A stretch of 64,000 bases of DNA from NCBI GenBank assembly GCA_020747065.1, contig JAGMVK010000006.1:1364001-1428000 (forward strand), given 5' to 3'. This DNA is from Cadophora sp. MPI-SDFR-AT-0126. Lineage: Eukaryota > Ascomycota > Leotiomycetes > Helotiales > Ploettnerulaceae. Within the stretch, counting starts at the first letter, position 1. Each line of letters begins with the position of its first letter. A program made the translations under genes and the position numbers. The notes below the pieces were generated by a model, which saw only the letters and a list, made by a program, of their open reading frames with translations, was not told the origin of the DNA and did no database searches. This document shows positions 36,365-48,554 of this stretch, piece by piece.

Positions 36365-38427
36365 ATGCCTTCTGCCACAAGCAACGGGGCTCCCACCAAC
36401 GGGTCTGCCACCAATGGCACCTCAACGCCAGCTCCCAGCTCTGCAAACGACAATATCAGAAGATTCGCAGCTCCCAGCCGTCCTCTGAGCCCCCGTGCTG
36501 AACATACCCTTTTCCACGACAAGACAAGATGCTTTGTATATGGTCTCCAGCCAAGAGCCGTTCAGGGCATGCTGGATTTCGATTTCATTTGCAAGCGCAA
36601 GACCCCTTCCGTTGCTGGTATCATCTACCCCTTCGGTGGTCAATTTGTGAGCAAGATGTACTGGGGTACCAGCGAGACTCTGCTGCCAGTCTACCAAGAC
36701 GTCAGCAAGGCTATGGCTAAGCACAGCGACGTGGATACCGTCGTCAACTTTGCATCGTCTCGTAGTGTGTACAGCTCCACTTTGGAGCTTATGGAATTCG
36801 AGCAAATCAAGTCAATTGCTATTATTGCTGAGGGTGTCCCTGAGAGAGTAAGTTTGCAGGTCCGGATTCATGATGTACGATTCTAACAATTTCACAGCGT
36901 GCTCGTGAAATCCTCCACGTAGCCAAGCGCAAGGGTATTACGATCATCGGTCCTGCGACTGTCGGTGGAATCAAGCCCGGATCCTTCAAGATTGGTAACA
37001 CTGGTGGTATGATGGATAACATTGTGGCCTCCAAGCTTTACCGCAAGGGTTCCGTTGGATATGTCTCCAAGTCCGGAGGCATGTCTAACGAGCTGAACAA
37101 CATCATTGCCAACACAACCGACGGTGTCTACGAGGGTGTTGCCATTGGTGGTGATAGATACCCCAGCACAACTTTCATCGACCATCTCCTCAGATACGAA
37201 GCCGACCCAGAGTGCAAAATTCTTCTCCTTTTGGGAGAAGTTGGAGGTGTGGAAGAATACCGAGTTATCAAGGCTGTTAAGCACGGATTGATCACCAAGC
37301 CAATTGTTGCCTGGGCCATTGGTACTTGCGCAAGCATGTTCAAGACCGAAGTGCAATTCGGACATGCTGGTTCTTTCGCCAACTCCCAACTCGAGACTGC
37401 TGCTGTTAAGAACAAGTCCATGAAGGAGGCCGGTTTCTTCGTCCCAGACACCTTCGAGGATATGCCAGCCGTCCTTGCCCAGGTTTACCAGAAGCTTGTT
37501 AAGGCCGGAACTATTGTCCCACAGCCTGAGCCAGTCGTACCAAAGATCCCAATAGATTACTCTTGGGCTCAAGAACTTGGTCTCATCCGAAAGCCTGCCG
37601 CATTCATTTCTACCATTTCCGACGACCGTGGACAAGAACTTCTCTACGCTGGCATGCCCATCTCGGACGTTTTCAGAGAGGATATCGGAATTGGTGGTGT
37701 CATGTCTCTCCTGTGGTTCCGTCGTCGTCTCCCAGATTACGCCAGCAAGTTCCTTGAGATGGTGCTCATGTTGACTGCCGATCACGGTCCAGCTGTGTCT
37801 GGTGCTATGAACACCATTATCACTACCAGAGCCGGAAAGGACCTCATCAGTGCTCTTGTCAGTGGTCTCTTGACTATTGGCTCTAGATTTGGTGGTGCTC
37901 TCGATGGTGCCGCCGAGGAGTTCACCAAGGCTTTTGACAAGGGTCTCAGCCCACGTGAGTTCGTGGATACTATGCGCAAGCAAAACAAGCTCATCCCCGG
38001 TATCGGCCACAAAGTCAAGTCCAGAAACAACCCAGATCTCCGTGTCGAGCTCGTAAAGGAGTTCGTCAAGAAGCGTTTCCCCAGCTGCAAAATGCTCGAT
38101 TACGCTCTTGCCGTCGAGTCGGTCACCACATCCAAGAAGGACAACTTGATCTTGAACGTTGATGGTGCCGTCGCCGTCTGCTTCGTTGACTTGATGCGCA
38201 ACTGCGGTGCTTTCAGTGCTGAGGAAGCCGAGGATTACATGAAGATGGGTGTATTGAACGGTCTATTCGTCTTGGGACGTTCTATTGGTTTGATCGCCCA
38301 TTACCTCGATCAGAAGAGACTGCGCACTGGTCTCTACAGACATCCTTGGGATGATATTACCTATCTCCTGCCAAGCCTTTCATCTGGCGCACCAGGTGCT
38401 GAGGGACGTGTGGAGGTTCAGTTGTAG
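36365..38427 (+). CDS. acl1: ATP-citrate lyase subunit 1 (CoA-ligase/citrate-synthase-like subunit)
   Basis: Two exons (36365-36847 and 36898-38427) give 670 residues, matching the ~73-kDa ascomycete subunit. After a Ser/Thr/Asn-rich leader of ~40 residues comes the succinyl-CoA-synthetase-alpha-like part ([31 protein letters not shown]). It carries the phosphohistidine motif FGHAG at His317. The C-terminal third is citrate-synthase-like ([43 protein letters not shown]), where citryl-CoA is cleaved. The two-gene arrangement, as opposed to the fused animal enzyme, is typical of ascomycetes. Codon choice is biased to C-ending codons compared with neighbours, consistent with high expression. The partner is acl2, transcribed divergently. 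Confidence 0.96.
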
Positions 38428-38943
38428 ATTTTGGCTTCTCTGGTTTGATGGATGAACTTTCTGGTTCTGGAGTTACTCCTTTTAACGCAATGTAGCATGT
38501 AGACAAACAAAGTGCAAATGGCATACCCCTAATTCAAAACACATCAAATATTATGTTATGCGCAGATTGCACTTGTGAAGAGTCCAGCTCAATGAATGGC
38601 ACGAATTTCCTCAGAGAACACCACATACGAAAGCCACATTCAATAGACATGGAGCTTTGAATCACCTAAGCATGACTGAACAGGAGATGAAGTCCACGTT
38701 GCTAGAAAGCATCATTTTATTGCTCCCTACCGATTGATCCCAAGCCAGTGCCAGTACCACTGCCATTTGCGTATTGTACAGCCAAACTCCAGCTATCATT
38801 TCCTCCCCTCGTTTCCCTGGCATTCAACTCCCAAACCTAACTCCAGCCAAAGCAAAGCAAATAAAACAATTGATCCCATCACGTCCCCACCTCAGATCAT
38901 ACAACCCCTCCCTCCCAGATATCACACCTCCACACACCCCAGC
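38428..38943. other. tail-to-tail spacer
   Basis: 516 bases between acl1 and the polymerase-delta subunit gene, which converge. It must hold both 3' UTRs. Nothing further is seen. Confidence 0.5.
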
Positions 38944-39724
38944 TCAAGCCGTATCCCCAACGACAAATTTCGAGCTCATCAACTCATCCACGTACGCACG
39001 CTCAATCTTGTCATTTCCCTTCTTCTCTTCCTTCAGTAGAACGGCTAGGACCTCAATCGGAGGCGCGAGACCGAGTTTCTGCGCTCGTGTCCAGCGTTTC
39101 ATGCGTGCGATGCCTATGGCGGGCTATAAACACCAGGGTGTCAGCTACGAATCCAATTCCCACACTTGCTAACAGATCATGCCTCCTCGAAAGATCCCAA
39201 AAAAAAAGATTCGAAGACAAAAGCCAGACCTGAGTCTAGACACAGGGGAGGAGGGGGAAAGGAGTAGTACATACGCCGTATTGACTACTCATATCAAACA
39301 GTCTCAAGATCTTCTCCTCAACCGCCAATTCCTCTTGATGTACCCTCTTCGTCCTCCTCTCTGCCTCCCGTTCCCTCCAATACCGCTTAATCTGCGCATC
39401 GCTAACCTTCTCCGCCTTCAGCACATCCTCACTCTTCCCCTCTCCCTCTTCCTTTACATTTCCTTTAATCTCTCCCAATCCCGCACTCTCCAGCTCCGCC
39501 TTCGCCTGCTGCAAGACCGCCGCGCTGGAATCGACATGTCCTGTATCTGGCTCTGGTTCCTGCTTGACCGTATTCGACAGAGGATGCGCTTTAGGAGAAG
39601 AGATATCCTTGCCATATGGGACGGCAGCTGCGGGTTTGGTGACTTTGTTTCCGAAGGAGAGGGTTTTCTGGGCGCCTTTTGCGGCGGGTCCGCTTGAGGT
39701 GCGGGTTCGGCGGGCTGGTGGCAT
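38944..39724 (-). CDS. DNA polymerase delta small subunit (POLD4/Cdm1 family)
   Basis: Two exons (39724-39275 and 39123-38944; intron 39274-39124, GTATGT..ATAG) give 209 residues. The N-terminus MPPARRTRTSS is basic. QKTLSFGN at residues ~19-26 resembles a PCNA-interacting (PIP-like) motif. A Lys/Glu-rich linker follows. The conserved family core then runs from KRYWREREAERRTKR through EEKILRLFDMSSQYG and, after the intron, PAIGIARMKRWTRAQKLGL. The latter matches the YGPCxGIxRxxRWxRA pattern I know from POLD4. The C-terminus ends EVLAVLLKEE..AYVDEL. The expected role is an accessory subunit of nuclear replicative Pol delta that helps stability and PCNA binding. The start at 39724 is chosen over upstream in-frame codons because MPPARRT fits the family N-terminus. 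Confidence 0.87.
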
Positions 39725-40172
39725 TATTGCGATTTCTCGAGGGAAGTGTCGCTCTTGTGATTTGGGTTGGGGAAGGTGCTTTGGATTGCCTGGTTGTGGG
39801 GAAGGTGGGAGTTTCGAGGTTGAGATTGGGTTGTCGATGACGATGAGAGAGCGAGAGCGAGATTGGCATGGCAACCTGGCTCGCTTCGCGTTGAGCTGCA
39901 AGGCTGCTGTGGGACAACCCTTTTCGAGGCGAGGCAAGGTTACAACTGGTCAAAACAAAGAGACGGGGAAAAAGATCTGGAATTTGCTAATCCGAATGTT
40001 TTGATTCGTCCGGTACATCATAGCAAACACGAATATATCTTGACATTTGAACAGCAGCAAGAATGCTGAGAGACCATTTGCTATTTTCAATCTATATGAG
40101 TCTGAAGTATTTACACTCATGTACGAATCTACATTCTCTTCCATATCTCACGTCTACCTCCTCTCTAAAAAT
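39725..40172. other. intergenic spacer
   Basis: 448 bases between two minus-strand genes. It must hold the promoter of the polymerase subunit gene and the amidase 3' UTR. No other feature was found. Confidence 0.5.
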
Positions 40173-42010
40173 TCAAGAATAGGCCTTCAAAGCCTCAGCA
40201 ATGACACTCGTCATCTCCAGCACCTTCTCGTCCTCCAAACGTCTGCCAACACATTGCAGTGCGACTGGCGTTCCATGATAGAACTCTGGATCGTAATCTG
40301 CCTGGATTTTCCCATCAAGCTCATTCAATGGCGTCCAGTCTTTCCTCGGCAGATCGATACTCTTGTCTGCGAATGTGACGGGGAATGTACAGGATGGGTA
40401 ATCTGTTCGGATTGTCAGCCTAAAATTATACCTACTCCTCCGAGAGCAGAATGTGTGAAATTTGGACTTACCAAGAACATTGAACGCCCCAGTATAATTA
40501 ACACAGAATATCTCTTGCGTCAAACCCAGTCTTGGCGCCGTCCACGGCGACGCAGCAATAATAATTCCATCCATGACACCCTTCCCATCCTGGGCCGTCG
40601 CATTCCACTTATCAAGATACGCCTTTTGGTACGCGTTTCTCTTGATAATCATCTCACGCAGCTTCGTAGGGCCAAGGGTCCCATGCTCTCCTTTCTGGTA
40701 CGTCGCCTCGTAGTTCTTCATAGATCCGTACACTGGCTCTTCGTTTTGTAATGTCAAGTCCAGAATGGCTGCTGCGCCCAGAGTGTGGAAGGAGCGGTTC
40801 ATTTCATCGACCATGGCTGGGTGGTTCAGGGGTTCCCATTCGAACACTTCGTGGCCGGCTGCTTCGAGGGCTTTCTTGGCCATGGCGAGACCGCGAACGA
40901 TGGGTGGCTGAACGTGAATTTCACCGTCGTGGTCGAAGACAATGCCGAATCGCAACTTGCGTCCCTTCGGTTGAATTACTTCTTCTCTCCATGGAATTGG
41001 AATACACTTGGGATCCAGGTTCCAAGGCGAACTTTCTGTTGAAAGGACTGCTCTACAGTAAAGCTTCAAACTTTCGAGTGATCTGGACATGGGTCCGTTG
41101 TTGGCATAGATGAAATCCTGTCCTGTGATGCCGGATTTGCCTCCATAAACTGGGAAACGACCAAAACTACAATCGCGTCAGGTCAGATGTCTTCAGAAGT
41201 ATGAAGAACTAACCTGGGTTTCAACCCATAGAGTCCATTGAACGCACTCGGGATACGAATACTACCCCCGATATCCGTTCCAATCCCCAACGGACTCCCT
41301 CTCATAGCCAAAAGCGCACCCTCACCACCACTACTCCCACCACAACTCGTACCACTATGATAGGCACCATTCGTCTCGCCCCAAACAACATTAATAGTCT
41401 CCATCATCATCATAGCAGTCGGCACATTAGTCTTCACATAAAACACCGCACCAAGCTTCGCCAAAACGCCAACGAGAATAGTCTCCTCATCCGTCGGTTC
41501 GTTTGCGTAGCATGCCATGCCGATGGACGAAGGATGCGGAGGAGTAATCATGCAGTCTTTCAGGGAGATGGGAAGACCATGGAGGGGACCGACTACTTGG
41601 CCCGTCTTCTCTAAGTGCTCATCTAGAGATTTGGCGCGGGCAATGGCTTCTGGAAAGAGGATCTCGGTCAAGCAATTTGTCTATGTATCATCAGTCTCCT
41701 CTCGAATACAAGACATTTCAGAAGAGAGACTACATACCAGCTGCTGCGCCACAATCGACGCTTTACAAAACGCCTCTGTGACAGCAAGAGCTGTCCATTT
41801 CTTCTCTCTAATCTTGAGCAATATATCCTCAGCATCCGCTTCGATGATCTCAAGCTCGGCTGGAGTGAGGTGACCAGAGCTCTTTGGAACGGTGGTTAAG
41901 TTAAGAGGTAGATTGGCGAGAGCGGTTTCTGGTAGGAGATATTCTTTTGGAATGGCATCTGCGCGACGCTTGAGTGCAATGGCTGCGATTTCTTTGTAAT
42001 GTTGTCCCAT
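40173..42010 (-). CDS. amidase-signature hydrolase (acetamidase/FAAH-like)
   Basis: Four exons (42010-41738, 41680-41214, 41166-40472, 40402-40173) close to 554 residues, typical for fungal amidases. The start is the ATG at 42010 (MGQHYKE); the frame is open further upstream but only from a non-ATG codon. The Ser-cisSer-Lys triad is complete with exact family spacing: Lys132 (PISLKDC), Ser207 in the Gly-rich GTSCGGSSGGEGA, and Ser231 in GTDIGGSIRIPS. The C-terminal QCVGRRLEDEKVLEM also matches the family. There is no signal peptide, so it is probably cytosolic. Substrates in this family range from acetamide to fatty-acid amides, and sequence alone does not decide. No nitrogen-catabolism cluster surrounds it. 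Confidence 0.92.
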
Positions 42011-43192
42011 TTTTGAAAAGAGTGGGTTGTACTTGGTGGATGTGAAAGTGTAATCGAGGTGGCGAACCGAGTACTCGGACGAAATCAAGATCTAAATTAG
42101 GAGAACAGAAGAAGGGATTGTGAGATTTTCAAAAGAAATGTCTAGAATGGGAAATATGTCTCTTTAAATTCAAAGTATGTAGCAATCGCATGATTGATGA
42201 TCTGCTCATGGGTTGAGATCGTTCCTGGCCGTCGTCGCCGTTGGTAAGTGGGGGTTCCAGCGGCTCCTCCCTCGGGCAACTTTAGAGGATCGGCAATTCC
42301 ATGAAGATGGGAGCCTTCACTACTTGGCCGATAGCTTTGTACATAGCAAGGATTGTCATAACCTACTCAAGTGAAATTGCCGAGCATGTTTAGAAGAAAT
42401 CGGTTTCAAAGTGAAGCTATGGAAGGCGTTGGAGCGAGGAAATTGATATCCTGTCCCTCCTTATGCCTCGGCTCAAGCCCCGAAGATACAAAATGGTTCT
42501 GTATCTTTCTTGAATTACTGAAGTAGACATTATTGCATTTCAGTGTCCGTTTATTCCAGCAAATGTTAGTTTAATTCTCTCCGTGAAATATGGAATGTTT
42601 GTATCTATGTCATCCATCGTCATCCAGAACTGGGTTGCAAGGTCTACCTACACCAAGCTTATTCAACTTCACCACATCCACACAGAATCGAAGCAAATCG
42701 ATTACCAGTTCTTCACATGATGACCATCGAGAAGGTCCGGCCAAAATTGCCGAAAGTTGGAACAATTTTCAAGATATTACAGCCAGACATAATTGAATGG
42801 AAGACATGAGACAGAGGGAGCAAAGAGGATAGAGATGCCCTTAATTATATTTTGATCAAATATATTTTTCAGATAGCTAATGAAGTAAGATTATATTGTC
42901 TCCTCGTGAAGAAGCTACAATCTGTGGGTGTTACAGAAATAAGCTTAATCATGAGGGATGTTTGTTCTACCATCATCTATAGACATTTCAACCCATGGTG
43001 TAAAGGGAAGAACGCATATGCTCAAATGGGGTGTGGGTTTTGGGAAGAAAAGAAAGTCACCACGGCAAAATTGGACATAAAGCAAATATTCCTTGTATTC
43101 GTCCAGATTCTCCAAACTCCGGATGCCTTTTCTTTCCCTACCAATTGTATCCGTCCAACGCCATAATATGCATGCGGTACTGTCCCAAATCC
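42011..43192. other. 1.2-kb intergenic region
   Basis: Promoter of the amidase gene and 3' region of elongin C. The stretch around 42790-42910 is A/T-rich. Short ORFs here antisense to elongin C are not credible. Confidence 0.5.
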
Positions 43193-44094
43193 TCAAGCTG
43201 GTCATGTCAATTGAAGTGTAGGATCCAGGGAAAGCTCAACTCACTATCGAGGAAGTCCGCCGCCATCAACAACTCCAAGCACAGCTCCGGTGGAATGTCC
43301 ATGTCCGGTACATCCTCTCGATTCCTGTTCTTGTAGTTGTAGTAGAAGTATTCGGCTACCTTCTCGAGGACGATACCACTATCGAAACCCCATTGTCAGT
43401 TCGTTGAGGTCTGGAGTAGCAATGGAAATGTTGAAGAAAAAGCGGTGGAAAAAACATTTTCAACATTTTCAACAAAATGATCCACTCTGTAAAGACAGGG
43501 GTAGCCAGAAACAAGCTAGTAACGAAATTGTCATTTCATCCTTTGGGCTTTTCCCACACTGTGACAGCCACTCTCTAGATGGGAGGTTGCATGGCAGTAA
43601 GAGGGGGTTGGAGGCATAGTCTCATATCAAGTGTATTGAGAACATCATTCAGCGTCCGTACTGTGCTCCCGAGGAAGCAAGAGGGTCTGTAAGGACTCTT
43701 ATGGTATAATCATAGACCGAATCCAAGCGCTGCAATCCCAGTGTCTCTTTTGTCTTCTCTGAGTATACGAGGGACCTGATGTTGAGGGTAATGGGTAGTC
43801 TGGAGGGAGGGAAAAGGTCCGGAGCAAAGGCTGTCCAACATACTTGATCTCCTCAAAGAAACATCTTCCATCGGTGGATTCCTTGAAGCTACCTATAGAG
43901 GATAACAGTCTCAGCATGCTATTCCCCGAAAGCAGGAAAATGGTGTTCCTGGAGCACTCACTTTTTGGATCTAACATCTTCTTGATGGCACCACTGATGC
44001 AAGCTGCCTCTCGCAGGACCACGAACTCAAAGCCATCACTTGAGATGAGGGTCACATACTTGCTCAAGCCTTGATTCGAATTTGAGGACGCCAT
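43193..44094 (-). CDS. ELC1: Elongin C (BTB/POZ, Skp1-like)
   Basis: Exons 44094-43962, 43892-43844, 43378-43245 and a 5-nt last exon 43197-43193 give 106 residues. The protein begins MASSNSNQGLSKYVTLISSD and contains GFEFVVLREAACISGAIKKML, CFFEEINGIVLEKVAEYFYY and PDMDIPPELCLELLMAADFL, the classic elongin-C BTB fold. It is an adaptor in Cullin-elongin ubiquitin ligases and pairs with elongin A in the RNA polymerase II context. The last intron is inferred. GAT A|GTGAGT joined to CTTGA ends the protein in FLDT, close to the usual family end. If it is not spliced, translation runs on 12 further residues to a stop at 43207. Intron 2 (43843-43379, 465 nt) is unusually long. Confidence 0.87.
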
Positions 44095-45377
44095 GACGGG
44101 TCGATTGCAGGGAGTTTGGTGAGTGAAGATCGGCCAAACGCGTGCAATTCTCTTCGAAGGCAGCGAGACGCGAACAAAAGACTTGGCCTTTCAGCCTCGT
44201 CTCCGTCCACGTGATCGAGCCAGCATCCTCAAATTGCAGCTGCATTGCTTCAGGGTCAGGTTAGAATGGAAAGAGAGTTTCGCGGCGTATGGTAACGACA
44301 TGTTGTCGCTCTGTGTAATCCAGATAAAAATCCTGAGTACATTGAAAGTTGCAGAAAGGCCGGTTCTCAGTGCCAGCCATCCTGGTCTTGGCGATCCGTA
44401 CCAAACTCTGGGGTCGGAGAATGCCCACCATTCAGCACTCACAAAATGAATTGGAGGTCTCATTTGTCCACTCAAGCTTCATCTCCAGTTCTGTCGGACT
44501 CGAAATCGTGGGTTCAGACAAGACTCTGTGAGAGGTAACAGACATGGGACGAACAAAAGCATTTTCGGTGGGTTTTGCGAACTGTGTTCATGCTCTCCTT
44601 TCATGCGGTGGAAGTGACCAGGTTATTTTTAGACCAAGGGGAGAAAGAAGTCATCTTCAGCAAATGAACTTTAACGATAAGATCGACGTCAAGTCGTGTA
44701 TGACATCGCTGGCCCAAAGACGCTCTACAGCATACATCATAGTAAAGAAATATCTTGGACTGCAAGAGCAATTTGATACTCAGATTCAAGTCCGGAATAC
44801 GGACGTACAGTACGAACATGCGAGTACGAGGCTGTTATCGTGGATCGATCTTATCAGTCTCCGTTCGGCACGCGACCAAGTCCGTTCCGACTCTGCAATA
44901 CAGTAAGCCACACCCGCCTGGCTCGAATAATGGATTGATTAATTAATTAGCTTGCAGAGGACCCTAAAGACTTTAGAGTTTGGGGCTTTGCATGTACGTA
45001 GTTTGTCGCCTGTGAGCATTTGACCGCTCAGCCTTCAAAAGTTGACAGCAGATTGAAAAAGAAGTGCGATTGAAGCAAGCATTTGCCCCTGCTGGCTGTT
45101 ACGGCATTGCCATCGTCTCGTTCACCTCGTCCAATTGGTAGTTTTTTGCTCCCCTAAGGCCGCCCCAAAATCATGAGCCACCTTGCGATGAATTGTGGTC
45201 CACATGTTGACTAGGAAGAGGGCAGTCAGGCAGGTCTTGGCTAGGCCGCTCCTTAATTGCTGACCCCGAGCCACCCTAACTTCACAAATTACACAAGACC
45301 ATTCTCTCCTCAACACCTCTCCTCATGGACTGCAGGCTACGACTTTCTGTCTCTCCTTTTCCTTGACATCCTTCATC
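44095..45377. other. 1.3-kb divergent intergenic region
   Basis: Holds the promoters of elongin C and the AUR1-like gene. Several overlapping ORFs (44123-44946) have no domain. No structural element stands out. Confidence 0.5.
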
Positions 45378-46744
45378 ATGGAGGGAATAGTAAACGCCGT
45401 TGGGCGTTTCTTCCTGCACATATACTGCGTATTGCTGAACAGGTAAGTATTCTCCTTTCTCGGACTTTGATTTCTCCCAAGACACCAATTCGCCCATCTC
45501 GCGCCTCGTGCTAACGGGCCTCGCAGACATTCTTTTTTTGGACTGCTGAGACACATTCTCATTAACATGACCTTCATCCTAATCTGGATTACAACCTTCA
45601 AAAACGGTATGCGCTGCGATCCGGTAGATCCGCATTTGAGTGTCGCTGACCCCTTTCACAGCCTGGCGGATAGACTCCTCGATCCGACCAGAGATCCACG
45701 TAAACGACCTCGAGCAGGCAGACCACACGATATTCGATATCACATTCACGGGTCTCTTCATACAATGTACCGTTGCAGTATTGGGCTATTTCTGGATGTA
45801 CGCTCTCACGCGACGGTCAAAACTCTCCCTTCTTGCGACAGTGCCCCCGTTTGCGCTGAACATCCTCCATGCTGGTACACACACTCTCTGCGGACCTCTT
45901 GATGTTTTTGTAAGTGGCAGACTCTACCTGGCGCAGTGCTATACTGACTTCTCAGGCCTGGCTCTCATATGGCGTAATTCACTTTATTTCCCCCTTCCTC
46001 GCGGCATTCTGGCTCTGGCTGTTTGCCTCCCCCGGCGTCGTCTCGATCTTCGCCTGGTGTTTTGGGATACAGAACTGTTTAGGAATAATCACGCATTTGT
46101 CAATGCCCACTGCTGCGCCTTGGTATGGCGACCAGTATGGATATCCCCTACCTCCCGGAAACTACAGCATGCCAGGCTCGGCCGCAGGACTGGTTCGCGT
46201 CGACGCTGTATTGGGCACACATATATACGCAAACGCATTCAAAGCCTCACCTCTCGTCTTTGGCGCTTTCCCCTCTCTACACGGAGCCTTCAGTTGCTGC
46301 TGTTTCTTGTTCGTCGCTAGATATTCGAGGAGGGGCGCATATCTGCTAGGCTTCTACGTCCTATGGCAATGGTTCTCAACCATGTATCTACGCCATCATT
46401 GGCGTATTGACCTTCTGGGAGGCCTCGCCTATTCCGCATTTGCGTTTTCGATATTCTACAGGAGTTTGCAGCGTATGGATAAAGCATACGTAACGGGAGT
46501 CAGTGGGGACAATGGCTGGCAGCGACTGTTCGAGGGCACGAGATTACAGTACTTTTTCGACAAGAAACCCGATAAGGGTTATGTATCAGTTATGGGCGAC
46601 CGAGAAGATGGAGAATATGTAAGATTGAGTGTAGATGAAGCTGTACGAAACCACAGGGAACAAGAATTGGAATCAGCATGGGTTGATGATCGAGGTGCTA
46701 CTTGGAGAACCAGGGATCCAACAGAGCACATGCCCGGGAAATAG
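45378..46744 (+). CDS. AUR1: AUR1-like inositolphosphorylceramide synthase (PAP2 fold)
   Basis: Four exons (45378-45442, 45527-45606, 45662-45909, 45956-46744) close to 393 residues. The short N-terminal exons give MEGIVNAVGRFFLHIYCVLL and further hydrophobic segments. Several transmembrane helices follow. The AUR1 landmarks are present: WRIDSSIRPEI near the start, LDVFAWLSYGVIHFISPF, AAPWYGDQYG and RVDAVLGTHIY. The two catalytic motifs are FGAFPSLHG (His240) and STMYLRHHWRIDLLGG (His279, Asp283). The enzyme transfers phosphoinositol from PI to ceramide in the Golgi, is essential in yeasts and is the aureobasidin A target. The acidic cytosolic tail is ~70 residues. It is rather divergent from textbook AUR1, so it may be a second paralogue with related activity. 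Confidence 0.8.
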
Positions 46745-47102
46745 ATGGAGATGCGACAAGGCAAGTTTTGTCTGTTGTATAGGGTGGGCAAATGGGGTTG
46801 GATTCGAAGCCTGTAATAGTCAGGATAAAAGCTTCTGGGCTTCGAGATTCGTAATGTGAACATATGAGAAGCAGGGATCACTGCCCTTGCAATGTCGAAA
46901 AGTAAATGTCCCTAAACTATCCAACACTGCAGATGTCCTTGAAACCGTTGAATAAGTGCCAAAATAAACAACATGCTAGCGAACTTAGTATGTCAAGCCC
47001 CCTTTTCTCGCCCGAATCCCACGTGATAAGCCTCAACCTCGAAAACCATCCATCTCGACATCACCCCCGCCCTAAGGGTTCCAGCCGAATCCTAAGCTCA
47101 AA
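46745..47102. other. intergenic spacer
   Basis: 358 bases between genes on the same strand. It must hold the 3' UTR of the AUR1-like gene and the promoter of the SDR gene. Nothing else is seen. Confidence 0.5.
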
Positions 47103-48478
47103 ATGCTGTCAAAAATGCGGCCTCTAATCCTTCGCTCCATCAATCAACATCTCAAGCCCAAAGCTCACTTCCGCTTTTGCCACATAAATCAACCAAGACA
47201 TATCAGATCGATCGTCACTTTCCCAGCTTCCAGCCAGAGCTCACCCCTAGCTAGCAAAACAAGTATCATAACCGGCGCCTCCCGCGGCATCGGCGCCGCC
47301 ATCGCTCACGCTTTCGCAAAAGAGGGCGTCAGGTGCATCTTAGTAGGCAGGAATAGAGACTTATTGGAAGGCGTGAAGGCGGGCTTGGATGGCGTTAAAG
47401 GAGAAGAAGGGGATGAGGGAGGACATAAAGTCCTAGTCGGTGATGTGGGGGATGGGGCATTCTGGGACGATGTTAGAAAGCTGGTGAGTTCCAGGTCTCT
47501 CCTGTCTTTCACACTCAGCTCTTCTTAATAGCCCAGCCTGAATCGGAAGTCCTTTATGAGTCCAAGGCGGGCTTGAGGCACCACGTAGAGGACCACAAAC
47601 TATCAAACAACATCGCTAAGATACCATCTCTTAGAAAAACATCGATATCCTCGTCAACGCAGCAGGGATAACGCACTACTCGCCTCTCTTCGTCACAGGT
47701 CCTACTTTGTTAGATGAGGTTCTCAGGACGAATCTCATGGGTACGATGATGGGGTGCAGAGCTGTGGGGAAGGCGATGTTGGGGGGGAAGGGTGGTAAGT
47801 TCTCTGCTTGATTTCGCACTTTTCGACACTTTCGTTTAGTCTTGGATTATGTTGGAAGTAGGGATTTTGGATTGGTGGTACTTGAGATGTGATGCGGGAG
47901 GAACGGGAAATGGACAGTACCTGCTAGAGAGAAAGTGACTGACGAGAATTAGGGTGTATCATTAACGTGGCATCCCTTCTAGGGGTCAAAGGTGGGAAAG
48001 GAAGCTCGGCATATGCAGCGAGTAAAGCTGGTGTTGTTGGTACGTCTGTCACCCTGATTTGTTTACCAAGCTAAACACCGCAGGCTTGACGAGAGCACTG
48101 GCTGCAGAACTTGGCGAGAAGAACATTCGAGTCAACGTGATCCTACCGGGCTACATCGAGACAGACATGACCGAAGGTACGTGCAGCTCAATTGCATTCA
48201 GAAAATTTACATTCATTGCATTCATGTCTGGATATAATCCGACCTGGCTTGCCACGCCTGACCTCCTCTCCACGCCTATTTTGGCGCCCAAGAAATCAGT
48301 AGTCTAATGTACAAGTGTAGCCATGACGCCAGTTGCTCGAGCAGCAGCCCTTAACTCCATTCCCCTGAAACGATTTGGCCAACCCTCCGAAATCGCCGAT
48401 GCCGCTGTGTTCCTGGCTAGGAACAAATATGCAAATAACTGTGTACTCAATCTCGATGGTGGATTGAGTGCCATATGA
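47103..48478 (+). CDS. short-chain dehydrogenase, 3-oxoacyl-ACP reductase type, probably mitochondrial
   Basis: Five exons (47103-47483, 47635-47794, 47953-48039, 48084-48176, 48321-48478) give 292 residues. The first ~45 residues are basic and lack acidic residues (MLSKMRPLILRSINQHLKPK), as in a mitochondrial presequence. The NAD(P)-binding motif TGASRGIG is at 57-64, NAAG follows in exon 2, and the catalytic Ser/Tyr/Lys include Tyr201 and Lys205 in SAYAASKAG. The C-terminal part NVILPGYIETDM and VLNLDGGLSAI is typical of FabG/OAR1 enzymes. The expected role is the ketoacyl reduction step of mitochondrial fatty-acid synthesis, which supplies lipoate. Three introns (144-158 nt) are longer than the local norm. 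A different SDR substrate cannot be excluded. Confidence 0.83.
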
Positions 48479-48554
48479 TCTGCTATCCTGGTTTAGATAC
48501 TGGAAAATGTGTCAGGAAGAAAGCGAAGCGAAATTCGTGAAGTTGTGATGAAGC

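Noticed and set aside
36892..38010. 372-codon antisense ORF
   Set aside because: Entirely opposite acl1, where biased codon use opens the antisense frame; protein composition is not natural.
39564..40004. 146-codon plus-strand ORF over the polymerase-delta subunit promoter
   Set aside because: Antisense to the POLD4-like exon and without any domain.
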